Shown: positions 36,582-45,160 of the stretch, one piece after another
Layout of the letters: each line of letters begins with the position of its first letter
How positions within the stretch are numbered: the first letter of the stretch is position 1
Origin: Rhodobacteraceae bacterium DSL-40
GTDB lineage: Bacteria > Pseudomonadota > Alphaproteobacteria > Rhodobacterales > Rhodobacteraceae
DNA: 64,000 nucleotides
Direction: 5' to 3'
Assembly: GCA_003258405.1 (NCBI GenBank)
Contig: QKPN01000001.1
Location: 1-64,000, forward strand
Made by a program: the position numbers and the translations under genes
The notes under the pieces: model-generated
Seen by the model: the letters and a program-made list of their open reading frames with translations, nothing else
Database searches by the model: none
Told to the model about the DNA's origin: nothing

Positions 36582-37898
36582 TCAGCCGAGATAGACCGTT
36601 CCGGCGGGATAGGCGATGCGCCGCTTCGGACCCATGGCGAGGAGGAAGCCGAGAGACAGCGGTCCGACCCTGCCCACGAACATCACGAACATGATGATGG
36701 CACGGCCTGCGGTATCGAGATCGCCGGTGATGCCGCGGGAAACCCCCACCGTGCCGAAGGCCGAGGCCGTCTCGAACATCACGTCGAGAAATTCTCCTTC
36801 ATGGAAGAGCAGGAGCAGGAAGAGGGCGGTGAAGAGCGTCAGGACGCTTACGATCGAAAGCGCCAAAACCTTCAATATCTCGGCCGGTCCGAGGCTGCGG
36901 CCAAAGATGTCGACCGAGGTTCGGCGCTGGAAAAATGCCTTCGTCGAAAGGAGCAGTACGATGAAGGTCGTGACCTTGATGCCGCCGCCGGTCGACGTGC
37001 TGCCTGCGCCAACGACCATCAGGACCATCGACATGAATGTCGTGCCGTTGGTCATCCCTCCGATATCGATCGTGTTGAAGCCTGCAGTGCGCATCGTCGC
37101 GGCCTGAAACCAGCTCGCAAGCAGTCGGGTCGCAGGACTTTCGAGTGCACCGAGCGTTGCGGGGTTTCTCCATTCCATTGCGGCGAAGGTGAGGGTGGGT
37201 ATGACGAGAAGCACTGCCGTTCCGGCAAGCATCAATTTGGTATGGAGGGCGAATTGTCTCCATCGGCGGGTGCGCTGGAGGTCTATGATGACGGTGGCGC
37301 CGATGCCGCCAATGATGAAGAGCGCGGGAACGACGAGGTTGACGACGGGATTGCCCACCCAGGTGGAGAGCGAGTCAGGAAAGAGCGCAAAGCCTGCGTT
37401 GTTGAAGGCGGAAACCGCGTGAAAGATGCTCATCCACAACCCGCGGGGAACACCGAATTCCGGAATGAATACTATGCCGAGCAGTAGCGCCCCGACGAGC
37501 TCGCAGATGATTACGAAACGGAGTATGGCACGGACCATGTCGAGGAGGCCGTAGACTGAAGTCTGGTTGAGATCCTCGCGCAGGAAGCGTCGGTGGGCGA
37601 TGCCGATGGGCAGGCCAAGCATCGAGAGGATCAGGATCGCGAATGTCATGATCCCGAGGCCGCCGAGCTGAACGAGGACGAGGATCACCGCCTGGCCGAA
37701 CAACGTGAAACCCGCGCCGGTATCGACCACCCCGAGGCCGGTCACCGTCACCGCGGAAGTTGCGGTGAAGGCCGCATCCGAAAGCGAGATCGGGGCCGAG
37801 ACGGAGATGGGTAACACGAGGAGAAGCGTCCCTGCCAAGATGAGCCCGGCATAGACGAGAATGAGGGCAAGCGGTGGCGGGATGCGCCAGCGCCCCAT
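36582..37898 (-). CDS. Trk/Ktr-type potassium transporter membrane subunit
   Basis: The 438-residue inner-membrane product has the four-fold pore-loop arrangement of TrkH/KtrB proteins, with filter-like motifs TSAVTVTGLGVVDTG, AFNNAGFALFP, MRTAGFNTIDIG and SAFGTVGVSRGI. Its size is closer to KtrB than to E. coli TrkH. It follows the regulatory subunit gene by one base, so both are made together. Sodium dependence cannot be judged. Confidence 0.9.
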   Translation of the reverse strand: MGRWRIPPPLALILVYAGLILAGTLLLVLPISVSAPISLSDAAFTATSAVTVTGLGVVDTGAGFTLFGQAVILVLVQLGGLGIMTFAILILSMLGLPIGIAHRRFLREDLNQTSVYGLLDMVRAILRFVIICELVGALLLGIVFIPEFGVPRGLWMSIFHAVSAFNNAGFALFPDSLSTWVGNPVVNLVVPALFIIGGIGATVIIDLQRTRRWRQFALHTKLMLAGTAVLLVIPTLTFAAMEWRNPATLGALESPATRLLASWFQAATMRTAGFNTIDIGGMTNGTTFMSMVLMVVGAGSTSTGGGIKVTTFIVLLLSTKAFFQRRTSVDIFGRSLGPAEILKVLALSIVSVLTLFTALFLLLLFHEGEFLDVMFETASAFGTVGVSRGITGDLDTAGRAIIMFVMFVGRVGPLSLGFLLAMGPKRRIAYPAGTVYLG

Positions 37899-37899
37899 G

Positions 37900-38568
37900 T
37901 CAGGCTTCTCCGCGCAAGGTTTCGACGAATTTTTGCAAGCCGGCGCGGCGGCCCAGCACCAGAAGCTTGTCGTCCTGCTCAAGCTCCACCGAACTGGTTT
38001 CGCACGACATGAAGGTCGTGCCGCGCATCGCGCCGAGCAGGCGTAGGTCGTTGTCCTCGACAGCCGGCAGATCGCCGGTATGTCTACCGGCAAGGCCCTT
38101 TGGGATCGTGACATCTACGAGGGTAAATCCATTGCCGAGGCTTACGTAATCGCGCACCAGCGGGAAATTCAGCATTAAGGCGACATGCCGCCCGGTCTCC
38201 TGCTCAGGCAGAAGGATTCGGTCCACATCGAGCCTGGCGAGAATGCGGTGATGGGTCTTGTTGAGCGCCTTGGCCCAGATGGTATTGACGCCGAGCATCT
38301 TGACGTTCATCGAGCAGAGGATGTTGGCCTCGAGATCCTCGCCGATCGCAACGACGGCCACATCATAATCCCCCACGCCTGCTTCACGAAGGGCTACTTC
38401 ATCCCTCCCGTCCGCGATGATTGCCTCATGGGCAATATCGGCGAAAGGGCTCACCTTACGCTCGTTCACGTCGATGACGAGCACGTGGTTGCCGAAGCGG
38501 CAGAGCTCGTTCGCAATGGTGGTGCCGAAGGTTCCGAGACCGATGACGACAAAGCTACGTCTTTTCAT
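37900..38568 (-). CDS. Trk/Ktr potassium uptake regulatory subunit (RCK)
   Basis: The 222-residue cytoplasmic product has an RCK N-domain (FVVIGLGTFGTTIANELCRF, a Rossmann fold nucleotide-binding motif) and a TrkA C-domain (residues about 140-222). It has the single N+C arrangement of KtrA/TrkA-like gating rings that bind ATP/ADP or NAD(H). The start is ATG 38568 behind GGAG; ATG 38580 is also possible. It is divergent from lon. Confidence 0.9.
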   Translation of the reverse strand: MKRRSFVVIGLGTFGTTIANELCRFGNHVLVIDVNERKVSPFADIAHEAIIADGRDEVALREAGVGDYDVAVVAIGEDLEANILCSMNVKMLGVNTIWAKALNKTHHRILARLDVDRILLPEQETGRHVALMLNFPLVRDYVSLGNGFTLVDVTIPKGLAGRHTGDLPAVEDNDLRLLGAMRGTTFMSCETSSVELEQDDKLLVLGRRAGLQKFVETLRGEA

Positions 38569-38750
38569 GATGCTCCACATTCGAACCGCAATCCGGGGAT
38601 TCGGAGGGCAAGTTTAGCAGAGCCCATCAGCAACTCAGCCCCCAAGCCTGCCTTTTCCTGCGCCAGTGGCTGACCTGCGATTGCGGAATGGACAAGGCAG
38701 ACAGTTCGATGCCTTGTAACCCGCGGCAGGGGAGCGCAGAATATGGGTTG

Positions 38751-38779
38751 CTTGAAACGCAGCGTCTCGCGCGCCATCT
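38751..38779 (+). promoter_or_regulatory. Candidate sigma-32 heat-shock promoter of lon
   Basis: CTTGAAA (38751-38757) and GCCATCT (38773-38779), spaced by 15 bp, resemble the heat-shock consensus CTTGAA then CCCATNT. The site lies about 75 bp before the lon start codon. Heat-shock control of lon is usual in proteobacteria, which makes the match more plausible. The rest of the 38569-38852 gap holds no gene that I could recognise. Confidence 0.5.
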
Positions 38780-38852
38780 GTTCATCAAGTGGAGGTGTCG
38801 CGTCGCCGCGGAAGCGGGGCGTCGGCGCCTTGCCAATACAAGGACGATAAAC

Positions 38853-41264
38853 ATGACTCAATTGAGCAGTCCGACCTACCCGGTGCTCCCGCTGCGCGAC
38901 ATCGTGGTGTTTCCGCACATGATCGTTCCGCTCTTTGTCGGCCGGGAAAAATCCGTGCTCGCCCTTGAGGCGGTCATGAAGGACGACAAACAAATTCTTC
39001 TTGCCAGCCAAAAGGATCCTTCCGAGGACGAACCGACGGCGGATGGCATTTTCCGGGTTGGCGTGCTCGCCAATGTGCTCCAGCTCCTGAAGCTGCCTGA
39101 CGGGACGGTCAAGGTTCTCGTCGAGGGCAAGGCGCGCGTTGCTATTTCGGACTTCCTGCCCAATCCCGACTATTTCGAGGCGACAGCCGAGACCGTCGCC
39201 GAGACCGAGAACGATCCGCCCGCGATCGTTGCGCTGGCGCGTGCCGTCGGGGAGGAATTCGAGCGCTACGCGAAGCTCAACCGCAACATCCCTGATGAGG
39301 CGGTGAGCGCAATTTCCGAAGACATGTCTCCCTCGAAGCTCGCCGACTCGGTCGCGGGGCATCTCGGGGCGAAGCTTGAAGAAAAGCAGGCGCTTCTGGA
39401 GCAGCCCGATGTCGGTGAGCGGCTCGAGACGATCTACGGCCTGATGCAGGGCGAAATGTCGGTCCTGAAGGTCGAGAAGAAGATCAAGAGCCGTGTCAAG
39501 AACCAGATGGAGCGCACCCAGCGCGAATACTATCTGAACGAGCAGATGAAGGCGATCCAGCGTGAGCTGGGCGGCGAAGGCGAAGGCCAGGATGACGCCA
39601 CCGAGTTCGAGGAGCGCATCGAGAAGACGAAGTTCACCAAGGAGGCTCGCGAAAAGGCGCTGGCAGAGCTGAAGAAGCTGCGTTCGATGTCGCCGATGTC
39701 GGCCGAGGCCACTGTGGTGCGCAACTATCTCGACTGGATGCTTTCGATCCCGTGGGGCAAGCGGAGCCGGATCAAGAAGGATCTCGGTCAGGCGCAAGCC
39801 GTGCTGGACGCTGACCACTACGGTCTCGAAAAGGTCAAGGAGCGCATTGTCGAGTTCCTCGCGGTGCAGTCGCGGTCGTCGAAGCTCAAGGGGCCGATCC
39901 TCTGTCTCGTCGGACCTCCGGGTGTTGGTAAGACCTCGCTCGGCAAGTCTGTCGCTCGGGCGACGGGTCGCGAGTTCATCCGCATCTCGCTCGGGGGTGT
40001 CCGGGACGAGGCGGAGATCCGCGGCCACCGGCGCACCTACATCGGTTCGATGCCTGGCAAGATCATCCAGTCGATGAAGAAGGCCAAGACCACCAATCCG
40101 CTCGTCCTGCTCGATGAGATCGACAAGATGGGACAGGATTTCCGTGGAGATCCGGCGAGCGCCATGCTCGAGGTGCTCGATCCCGAGCAGAATGCGACCT
40201 TCATGGACCACTATCTAGAGGTGGAATACGATCTCTCGAACGTGATGTTCATCACGACGGCCAACAGTTACAACATGCCGCGACCTCTCCTCGACCGCAT
40301 GGAGATCATCACGATCTCCGGGTACACCGAGGATGAGAAGGCCGAGATCGCCCGGCAGCATCTCCTTGCGAAGCAGGAAAAGGGCCATGGTCTGAAGAAG
40401 GGCGAGTTCGAGCTAACGGACGCCGGGCTGCGCGACATCATTCGCTACTATACCCGCGAGGCCGGGGTCCGGAACCTTGAGCGCGAGATCGCGAAGCTCT
40501 GCCGGAAGGCAGTGACCGAGATCGTCAAGGGTGCGTCGCAGAAGGTCGTGGTTACACCGGAAAATCTTGAGGAGTTCCTTGGTGTACGCCGCTTCAAATA
40601 CGGGCTTGCGGAGACTGAGGATCAGGTTGGAGTCGTGACAGGGCTGGCCTGGACTGAGGTTGGTGGCGATCTTCTCTCGATCGAGGCGCTGAAGCTCCCC
40701 GGAAAAGGGCGGATGAAGACGACCGGCAAGCTCGGTGACGTGATGAAGGAATCGATCGACGCGGCCTCGTCCTATGTCCGATCCAAGGCGACGGATCTGG
40801 GTTTGAAGCCGCCGATGTTCGAGACGATCGACATCCATGTCCATGTGCCTGAAGGGGCGACTCCGAAGGACGGGCCGAGCGCAGGCATAGCGATGGTCAC
40901 TTCCATCGTGTCGGTTCTGACCCAGATTCCGGTGCGTCGAAATGTGGCAATGACCGGCGAGGTCACGCTGCGCGGCAACGTCCTGCCGATCGGCGGGCTC
41001 AAGGAGAAGCTGCTCGCGGCGCTCCGCGGCGGCATCACTACAGTGCTGATCCCCTCCGACAACGTAAAGGATCTGAGGGATATCCCGGACAACGTGAAGA
41101 ACGGTCTGGAGCTTATCCCGGTCTCGAACGTGATGGATGTGCTGAAGGTCGCGCTCGTGCGCATGCCCGAGCCGATCGAATGGGACGAGGCGGCCGAGGC
41201 CGCGGCGCGGGCGAGCGTCGCATCATCGGCGGAGACGCCGGGCGCTGGCGCAGCCGCGCACTGA
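38853..41264 (+). CDS. lon: ATP-dependent Lon protease
   Basis: Lon degrades misfolded and regulatory proteins in the cytoplasm. The 803-residue product has the N-terminal LAN domain (YPVLPLRDIVVFPHMIVPLF), an AAA+ domain with Walker A GPPGVGKTSLGKS near residue 355 and Walker B NPLVLLDEIDKMG, and a C-terminal peptidase domain with the catalytic Ser in PKDGPSAGIAM and the downstream Lys of the Ser-Lys dyad in LPIGGLKEKLLAA. The ATG at 38853 follows AAGGA. The Ala-rich tail is usual for the group. A strong terminator follows. Confidence 0.98.
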   Translation: MTQLSSPTYPVLPLRDIVVFPHMIVPLFVGREKSVLALEAVMKDDKQILLASQKDPSEDEPTADGIFRVGVLANVLQLLKLPDGTVKVLVEGKARVAISDFLPNPDYFEATAETVAETENDPPAIVALARAVGEEFERYAKLNRNIPDEAVSAISEDMSPSKLADSVAGHLGAKLEEKQALLEQPDVGERLETIYGLMQGEMSVLKVEKKIKSRVKNQMERTQREYYLNEQMKAIQRELGGEGEGQDDATEFEERIEKTKFTKEAREKALAELKKLRSMSPMSAEATVVRNYLDWMLSIPWGKRSRIKKDLGQAQAVLDADHYGLEKVKERIVEFLAVQSRSSKLKGPILCLVGPPGVGKTSLGKSVARATGREFIRISLGGVRDEAEIRGHRRTYIGSMPGKIIQSMKKAKTTNPLVLLDEIDKMGQDFRGDPASAMLEVLDPEQNATFMDHYLEVEYDLSNVMFITTANSYNMPRPLLDRMEIITISGYTEDEKAEIARQHLLAKQEKGHGLKKGEFELTDAGLRDIIRYYTREAGVRNLEREIAKLCRKAVTEIVKGASQKVVVTPENLEEFLGVRRFKYGLAETEDQVGVVTGLAWTEVGGDLLSIEALKLPGKGRMKTTGKLGDVMKESIDAASSYVRSKATDLGLKPPMFETIDIHVHVPEGATPKDGPSAGIAMVTSIVSVLTQIPVRRNVAMTGEVTLRGNVLPIGGLKEKLLAALRGGITTVLIPSDNVKDLRDIPDNVKNGLELIPVSNVMDVLKVALVRMPEPIEWDEAAEAAARASVASSAETPGAGAAAH

Positions 41265-41289
41265 ACGACGAGTTCCAGCTGAGAAAAAA

Positions 41290-41325
41290 GGGGTCCGGGC
41301 CGAAAGGTCCGGGCTCCTCCTTTTT
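41290..41325 (+). terminator. Intrinsic terminator after lon
   Basis: A GC-rich stem (CCGGGCC pairing with GGTCCGG through one G-U pair, extended by GGGG with CTCC) closed by a GAAA tetraloop is followed by TTTTT at 41321-41325. It separates lon from the M20 peptidase gene. Confidence 0.88.
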
Positions 41326-41384
41326 GGCCAGATGTCTGGACAAATCCGCTGCAGCGAAGGAAGCTCCGCGCAAAAGGATACCCC

Positions 41385-42677
41385 ATGACGGACATTCGCG
41401 ATGCGGTCCGGGCGGAAATCGAGCGCCGCCGGGACGATCTGATCGAACTTACCCAAGCGCTCATTCGCATCCCGACGCTGAACCCTCCTGGCGAGAATTA
41501 TCGCGACATCTGCGAGTTTATTGCAGCACGCCTCGCACGCTCGGGCTTCACAGTCGCCTTCGTGCGAGCCGAAGGCGCGCCGGGTGACAGCGAGCGCTAT
41601 CCGCGCTGGAACCTCGTCGCCCGGCGTGAAGGGGCGCGGCCGGGGCCGTGCGTGCATTTCAATGGCCATATCGACGTGGTCGAGGTCGGCAAGGGCTGGA
41701 CGACGGACCCGTTCGGCGGAGCGCTGATCGGAGGCCGGATCTATGGCCGGGGGGCCTGTGACATGAAGGGCGGCATCGCCGCTTCGATCATCGCAGCGGA
41801 GACCTTTGCCGCTCTCTGGCCGGATTATTCCGGTGCCGTCGAGATCTCGGCGACGGCGGACGAGGAGACCGGTGGCTTCGGTGGCGTCGCGCATCTGGCG
41901 CGCGAGGGCTGGTTTGCGCCGGATCGGGTGCAGCATGTCATCATTCCCGAACCGCTGGACAAGGACCGGATCTGTCTCGGGCATCGTGGTGTCTGGTGGG
42001 CCGAGCTCGAGACCCACGGCCGGATTGCCCATGGCTCGATGCCATTTCTCGGCAATTGCGCCGTGCGCCATATGGGGGCGGTCATCGCCGAAATGGAAGA
42101 GACACTGTTTCCGGCGCTGGCCGCGCGCCAGACAGCGATGCCGGTGGTGCCCGAGGCGGCGCGGGCTTCCACGCTTAACATTAACTCGGTGCATGGAGGA
42201 CAGGCTGAGCGTCCTGCCGATTTTGATGGTTGGCCCGCACCAGTCGTACCTGACAGTTGCCGGATGATTATCGACCGGCGCTATCTGGCGGAAGAACGTC
42301 TCGAGACGGTGAAGGCGGAGTTTCGTGCCGTGGTAGAGCGGGCGAAGGAGCGCAGGGGCGATTTTTCCTACGAGATTCGCGACATGTTCGACGTTTTCCC
42401 CTCGATGACAGACCGTGACGCTCCGGTGGTCGGCGCGCTCACCCGAGCCATCGAGAAGACTTTCGGGCGCACACCGCAATATGTCGTGTCGCCCGGGACT
42501 TACGACCAGAAGCACATAGATCGTATCGGTCGCCTGAAGAACTGCGTTGCTTACGGCCCCGGTATTCTGGATCTGGCCCATCAGCCCGACGAATACGTGG
42601 TTGTGCAGGACATGGTCGAATCCGCCACGGTCATGGCGCTGGCGCTGGCTGACCTCCTCGGGATTGGTGCGGGTTAG
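41385..42677 (+). CDS. M20 family metallopeptidase (ArgE/DapE-like)
   Basis: The 430-residue product has the zinc-binding motifs of the family: HFNGHIDVVEVGKGW with the first His and the catalytic Asp, GRGACDMKGG with the bridging Asp, and TADEETGG with the catalytic Glu. The C-terminus has LDLAHQPDEYVVVQD. It removes an acyl or amino-acid group from a small amide or peptide; substrate unknown. It lies upstream of a peptide transporter cluster and could process imported peptides. A strong lon terminator precedes it, so it has its own promoter. Confidence 0.9.
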   Translation: MTDIRDAVRAEIERRRDDLIELTQALIRIPTLNPPGENYRDICEFIAARLARSGFTVAFVRAEGAPGDSERYPRWNLVARREGARPGPCVHFNGHIDVVEVGKGWTTDPFGGALIGGRIYGRGACDMKGGIAASIIAAETFAALWPDYSGAVEISATADEETGGFGGVAHLAREGWFAPDRVQHVIIPEPLDKDRICLGHRGVWWAELETHGRIAHGSMPFLGNCAVRHMGAVIAEMEETLFPALAARQTAMPVVPEAARASTLNINSVHGGQAERPADFDGWPAPVVPDSCRMIIDRRYLAEERLETVKAEFRAVVERAKERRGDFSYEIRDMFDVFPSMTDRDAPVVGALTRAIEKTFGRTPQYVVSPGTYDQKHIDRIGRLKNCVAYGPGILDLAHQPDEYVVVQDMVESATVMALALADLLGIGAG

Positions 42678-42704
42678 CGCCTCCGGCTGATGAGCGGCTT
42701 TGGG

Positions 42705-43202
42705 TCAAGATGTTTCCAGGCGGAATTTCAGGAAGGTTGCGCCGTCGTACGTGATGTTACCCACATGCTGCGCCCCTAGACGCGCGAGGCCCCCGATGTG
42801 CTGGCGAGAGGGCGGTAGAAGGAAGGTGACAAAGGGGATGCGTGAGTCCGAGCGGGCAAAGGCAAGCGCCTGTCGGGCAATCCTCGCCCCAAGTCCAAAT
42901 GCCTCTCGCGTCAGTACAAGGCCGAAGTCCCATTCGTCGACCTCCTTCTGGAAGCCGCCCCAGCCCACATAGGTGCCGTTCCGGAAGATTGCCCAATGGC
43001 CAAGCCCGTCCCGGCGCCAGCACGCTTCCTTGACGGCGATGAACTGGGCGAGAACTTCCTCGTTCCAAGGTTCACGCAGGAGGGGAAGATGTCGGGCGAT
43101 GCTGGGATCTGACATGTGAGAGATGATCTCGCATGGTGATACGTCCCGGAGGCGCCCGAAGGTGATCTGCCCCGGGGTGTTGGTGCTCTTGTCGGAGATC
43201 AT
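42705..43202 (-). CDS. GNAT-family N-acetyltransferase
   Basis: The 165-residue product has the GNAT fold, with WAIFRNGTYVGWGGFQKEVD and the acetyl-CoA loop region LTREAFGLGARIARQALAFA. It is closest to RimJ/RimL-like acetyltransferases by pattern. Substrate unknown. It lies on the minus strand between the M20 peptidase and the peptide transporter cluster and breaks what might once have been one operon. Confidence 0.82.
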   Translation of the reverse strand: MISDKSTNTPGQITFGRLRDVSPCEIISHMSDPSIARHLPLLREPWNEEVLAQFIAVKEACWRRDGLGHWAIFRNGTYVGWGGFQKEVDEWDFGLVLTREAFGLGARIARQALAFARSDSRIPFVTFLLPPSRQHIGGLARLGAQHVGNITYDGATFLKFRLETS

Positions 43203-43380
43203 CGACGTAACTCATCACTGATGATTGGCTTCGGCCTGCTCGGGTCGGTCGGAAACAGGCAAGATCCTGCGCCGTGGGGCGCTAGCATAGTAGCGGGCGT
43301 TGATCTGATGCTGAAGCCATTGGAACGGTACGGATAAGTTGCGCCGGGTTCGATTTATTCCGTTCCCTCCGCTGCGGCCA

Positions 43381-43446
43381 CTGGACCTCGCCGGGCAACC
43401 TGACGAATATGTGAGCGTTGAGGACGTATTTGACGCCGTAGCGGGG
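43381..43446 (+). pseudogene. Remnant of an M20 peptidase C-terminus
   Basis: In the 338-bp gap 43203-43540 the plus strand encodes LDLAGQPDEYVSVEDVFDAV. This matches LDLAHQPDEYVVVQD, the C-terminal zinc-ligand region of the intact M20 peptidase 800 bp upstream, in 12 of the first 15 positions, but with different nucleotides. No start, catalytic motifs or rest of the gene are present, so it is a gene fragment rather than a working peptidase. Its position directly before the binding-protein gene suggests that a second peptidase once headed the transporter operon. Nothing else was recognised in the gap. Confidence 0.72.
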
Positions 43447-43540
43447 AACGGAGCCGGGCAAAGCCGGCGGGACGGCTGCGCGGCGGAACATCCCGTGCTT
43501 GAATTGGCGGGCTTGAACCTGGGGCTAGGTGGAGACAGCA

Positions 43541-45016
43541 ATGAGTCGAAAGATCCTCGCGCTCGCGGCAGCGTTCGCGCTTCTGGCCGGTGGAGCGCAG
43601 GCGCAGAGGATGGATATTACCATCGGCATGCAGCTTGAGCCGCCGATCCTCGATCCGACCGCGGGTGCAGCCGCGGCGATCGACGAGGTGACCTATGCCA
43701 ACGTCTTCGAGGGACTGACCCGCTTTGCTCCGGACGGAACGATCCTTCCGGGCTTGGCTGCGAGCTGGGAAATCGCGCCGGACGGGCTTTCCTGGGTTTT
43801 CAATCTGCGTGAGGGAATAGTCTTTCACGATGGCTCGCCATTCACAGCGGAAGATGTGGCCTATTCCTTCGAGCGGGCGATGGCGGACGACAGCGTCAAT
43901 GCTCAGAAGCAGCTTTTCGAGAGCATCAACTCGGTCAATGTGATTGATGATGTGACTGTGGAGATCGGGCTCGATGCGCCGAAGTCCTCGCTGCTGACCG
44001 ATCTGGCCTGGGGCGACATGGCGATCGTATCGCCCGCGAGTTCCGCCACAAATGCGACGAGCCCGATTGGTACCGGACCTTTCATCTTCTCCGACTGGGT
44101 ACAGGGGGATCGTATCGAGCTTGTTCGCAACGAGAACTACTGGGGCGAGGCTCCCAAGCTCGAGAAGGTCACCTTCAAGTTCATTTCCGACCCGACTGCG
44201 GCGTTTGCCGCGATGATGGCGGGCGATCTGGACGCTTTCCCTGTCTATCCTGCTCCAGAGAACCTCATGCAGTTCGAAGCGGATCCACGATTTTCCGTGA
44301 TCGTGGGTACGACCGAGGGCGAGACCATCCTCGCGATGAACCACGGGCGTGAACCCTTTGACGATATCCGGGTCCGGGAAGCGATTGCTCATGCGATTGA
44401 CCGCAAAGCGATCATCGATGGCGCAATGTTCGGCTATGGCACGCCCATCGGCACCCATTTTGCGCCTCATAATCCGGCCTATGAAGATCTGACGGCGCTC
44501 TCGGTCTACGACCCGGAACAGTCGAAGGCTCTGCTTGCGGAAGCGGGCCTTCCGGACGGTTTCGAGACAACGCTCGTTCTGCCGCCGCCATCCTATGCGC
44601 GACGCGGTGGCGAGATCGTGGCGGCCCAGCTTAGGGCCGTTGGGATCGATGCGAGGATCGTCAATGTGGAATGGGCACAGTGGCTCGAGCAGGTCTTCAA
44701 GGGCCGAGATTACGGCCTCACCATCGTGAGCCATACCGAGCCTATGGATATCTGGATCTATGCCCGCGATGACTACTACTTCAATTACCATGACCCGGTG
44801 ATGCAGGCGCTGATGAAGGGTTATGACGCAACGGCGAATGTCGAGGATCAGACCGAAATCCTCCACGCCGCCGAGGAGCGGATCGCCGAGCGCTATGTCA
44901 ACGCCTATCTGTTCCAGCTCGCCAAGACCGGCGTGGCTGACACCCGGATCCGCGGACTTTGGGAAAATGGTCCGACCCAGGCGAACGACATGACGGGTGT
45001 ATACTGGGCGGAGTAG
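43541..45016 (+). CDS. Peptide ABC transporter substrate-binding protein
   Basis: The 491-residue periplasmic protein has a signal peptide (MSRKILALAAAFALLAGGAQ) and a family 5 solute-binding fold: EPPILDPTAGAAAAIDEVTY, AASWEIAPDGLSWVFNLREG and VFHDGSPFTAEDVAYSFERA are signature blocks of oligopeptide/dipeptide binders. Substrate is likely a peptide, but relatives bind nickel, opines or glutathione. ATG 43541 follows GGAG. Permease genes follow only after the RTX gene, 2.1 kb downstream. Confidence 0.93.
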   Translation: MSRKILALAAAFALLAGGAQAQRMDITIGMQLEPPILDPTAGAAAAIDEVTYANVFEGLTRFAPDGTILPGLAASWEIAPDGLSWVFNLREGIVFHDGSPFTAEDVAYSFERAMADDSVNAQKQLFESINSVNVIDDVTVEIGLDAPKSSLLTDLAWGDMAIVSPASSATNATSPIGTGPFIFSDWVQGDRIELVRNENYWGEAPKLEKVTFKFISDPTAAFAAMMAGDLDAFPVYPAPENLMQFEADPRFSVIVGTTEGETILAMNHGREPFDDIRVREAIAHAIDRKAIIDGAMFGYGTPIGTHFAPHNPAYEDLTALSVYDPEQSKALLAEAGLPDGFETTLVLPPPSYARRGGEIVAAQLRAVGIDARIVNVEWAQWLEQVFKGRDYGLTIVSHTEPMDIWIYARDDYYFNYHDPVMQALMKGYDATANVEDQTEILHAAEERIAERYVNAYLFQLAKTGVADTRIRGLWENGPTQANDMTGVYWAE

Positions 45017-45160
45017 ATCATGGGCACATGCGCCCGGATCCGGAAAACAAAGAGTAGCCTGCGGGCCAAATTGCGTCTGCCGGCACAGCCTTGCAAGGGC
45101 GTGGGATTTTTGCACGCAGGTCGGCGCAGCAGTTGATCCTCCGGGACGTGGGGAAAAGGC

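Noticed and set aside
38565-40211. A 548-codon minus-strand open frame
   Set aside because: It is antisense to the first half of lon, whose domains are unmistakable.
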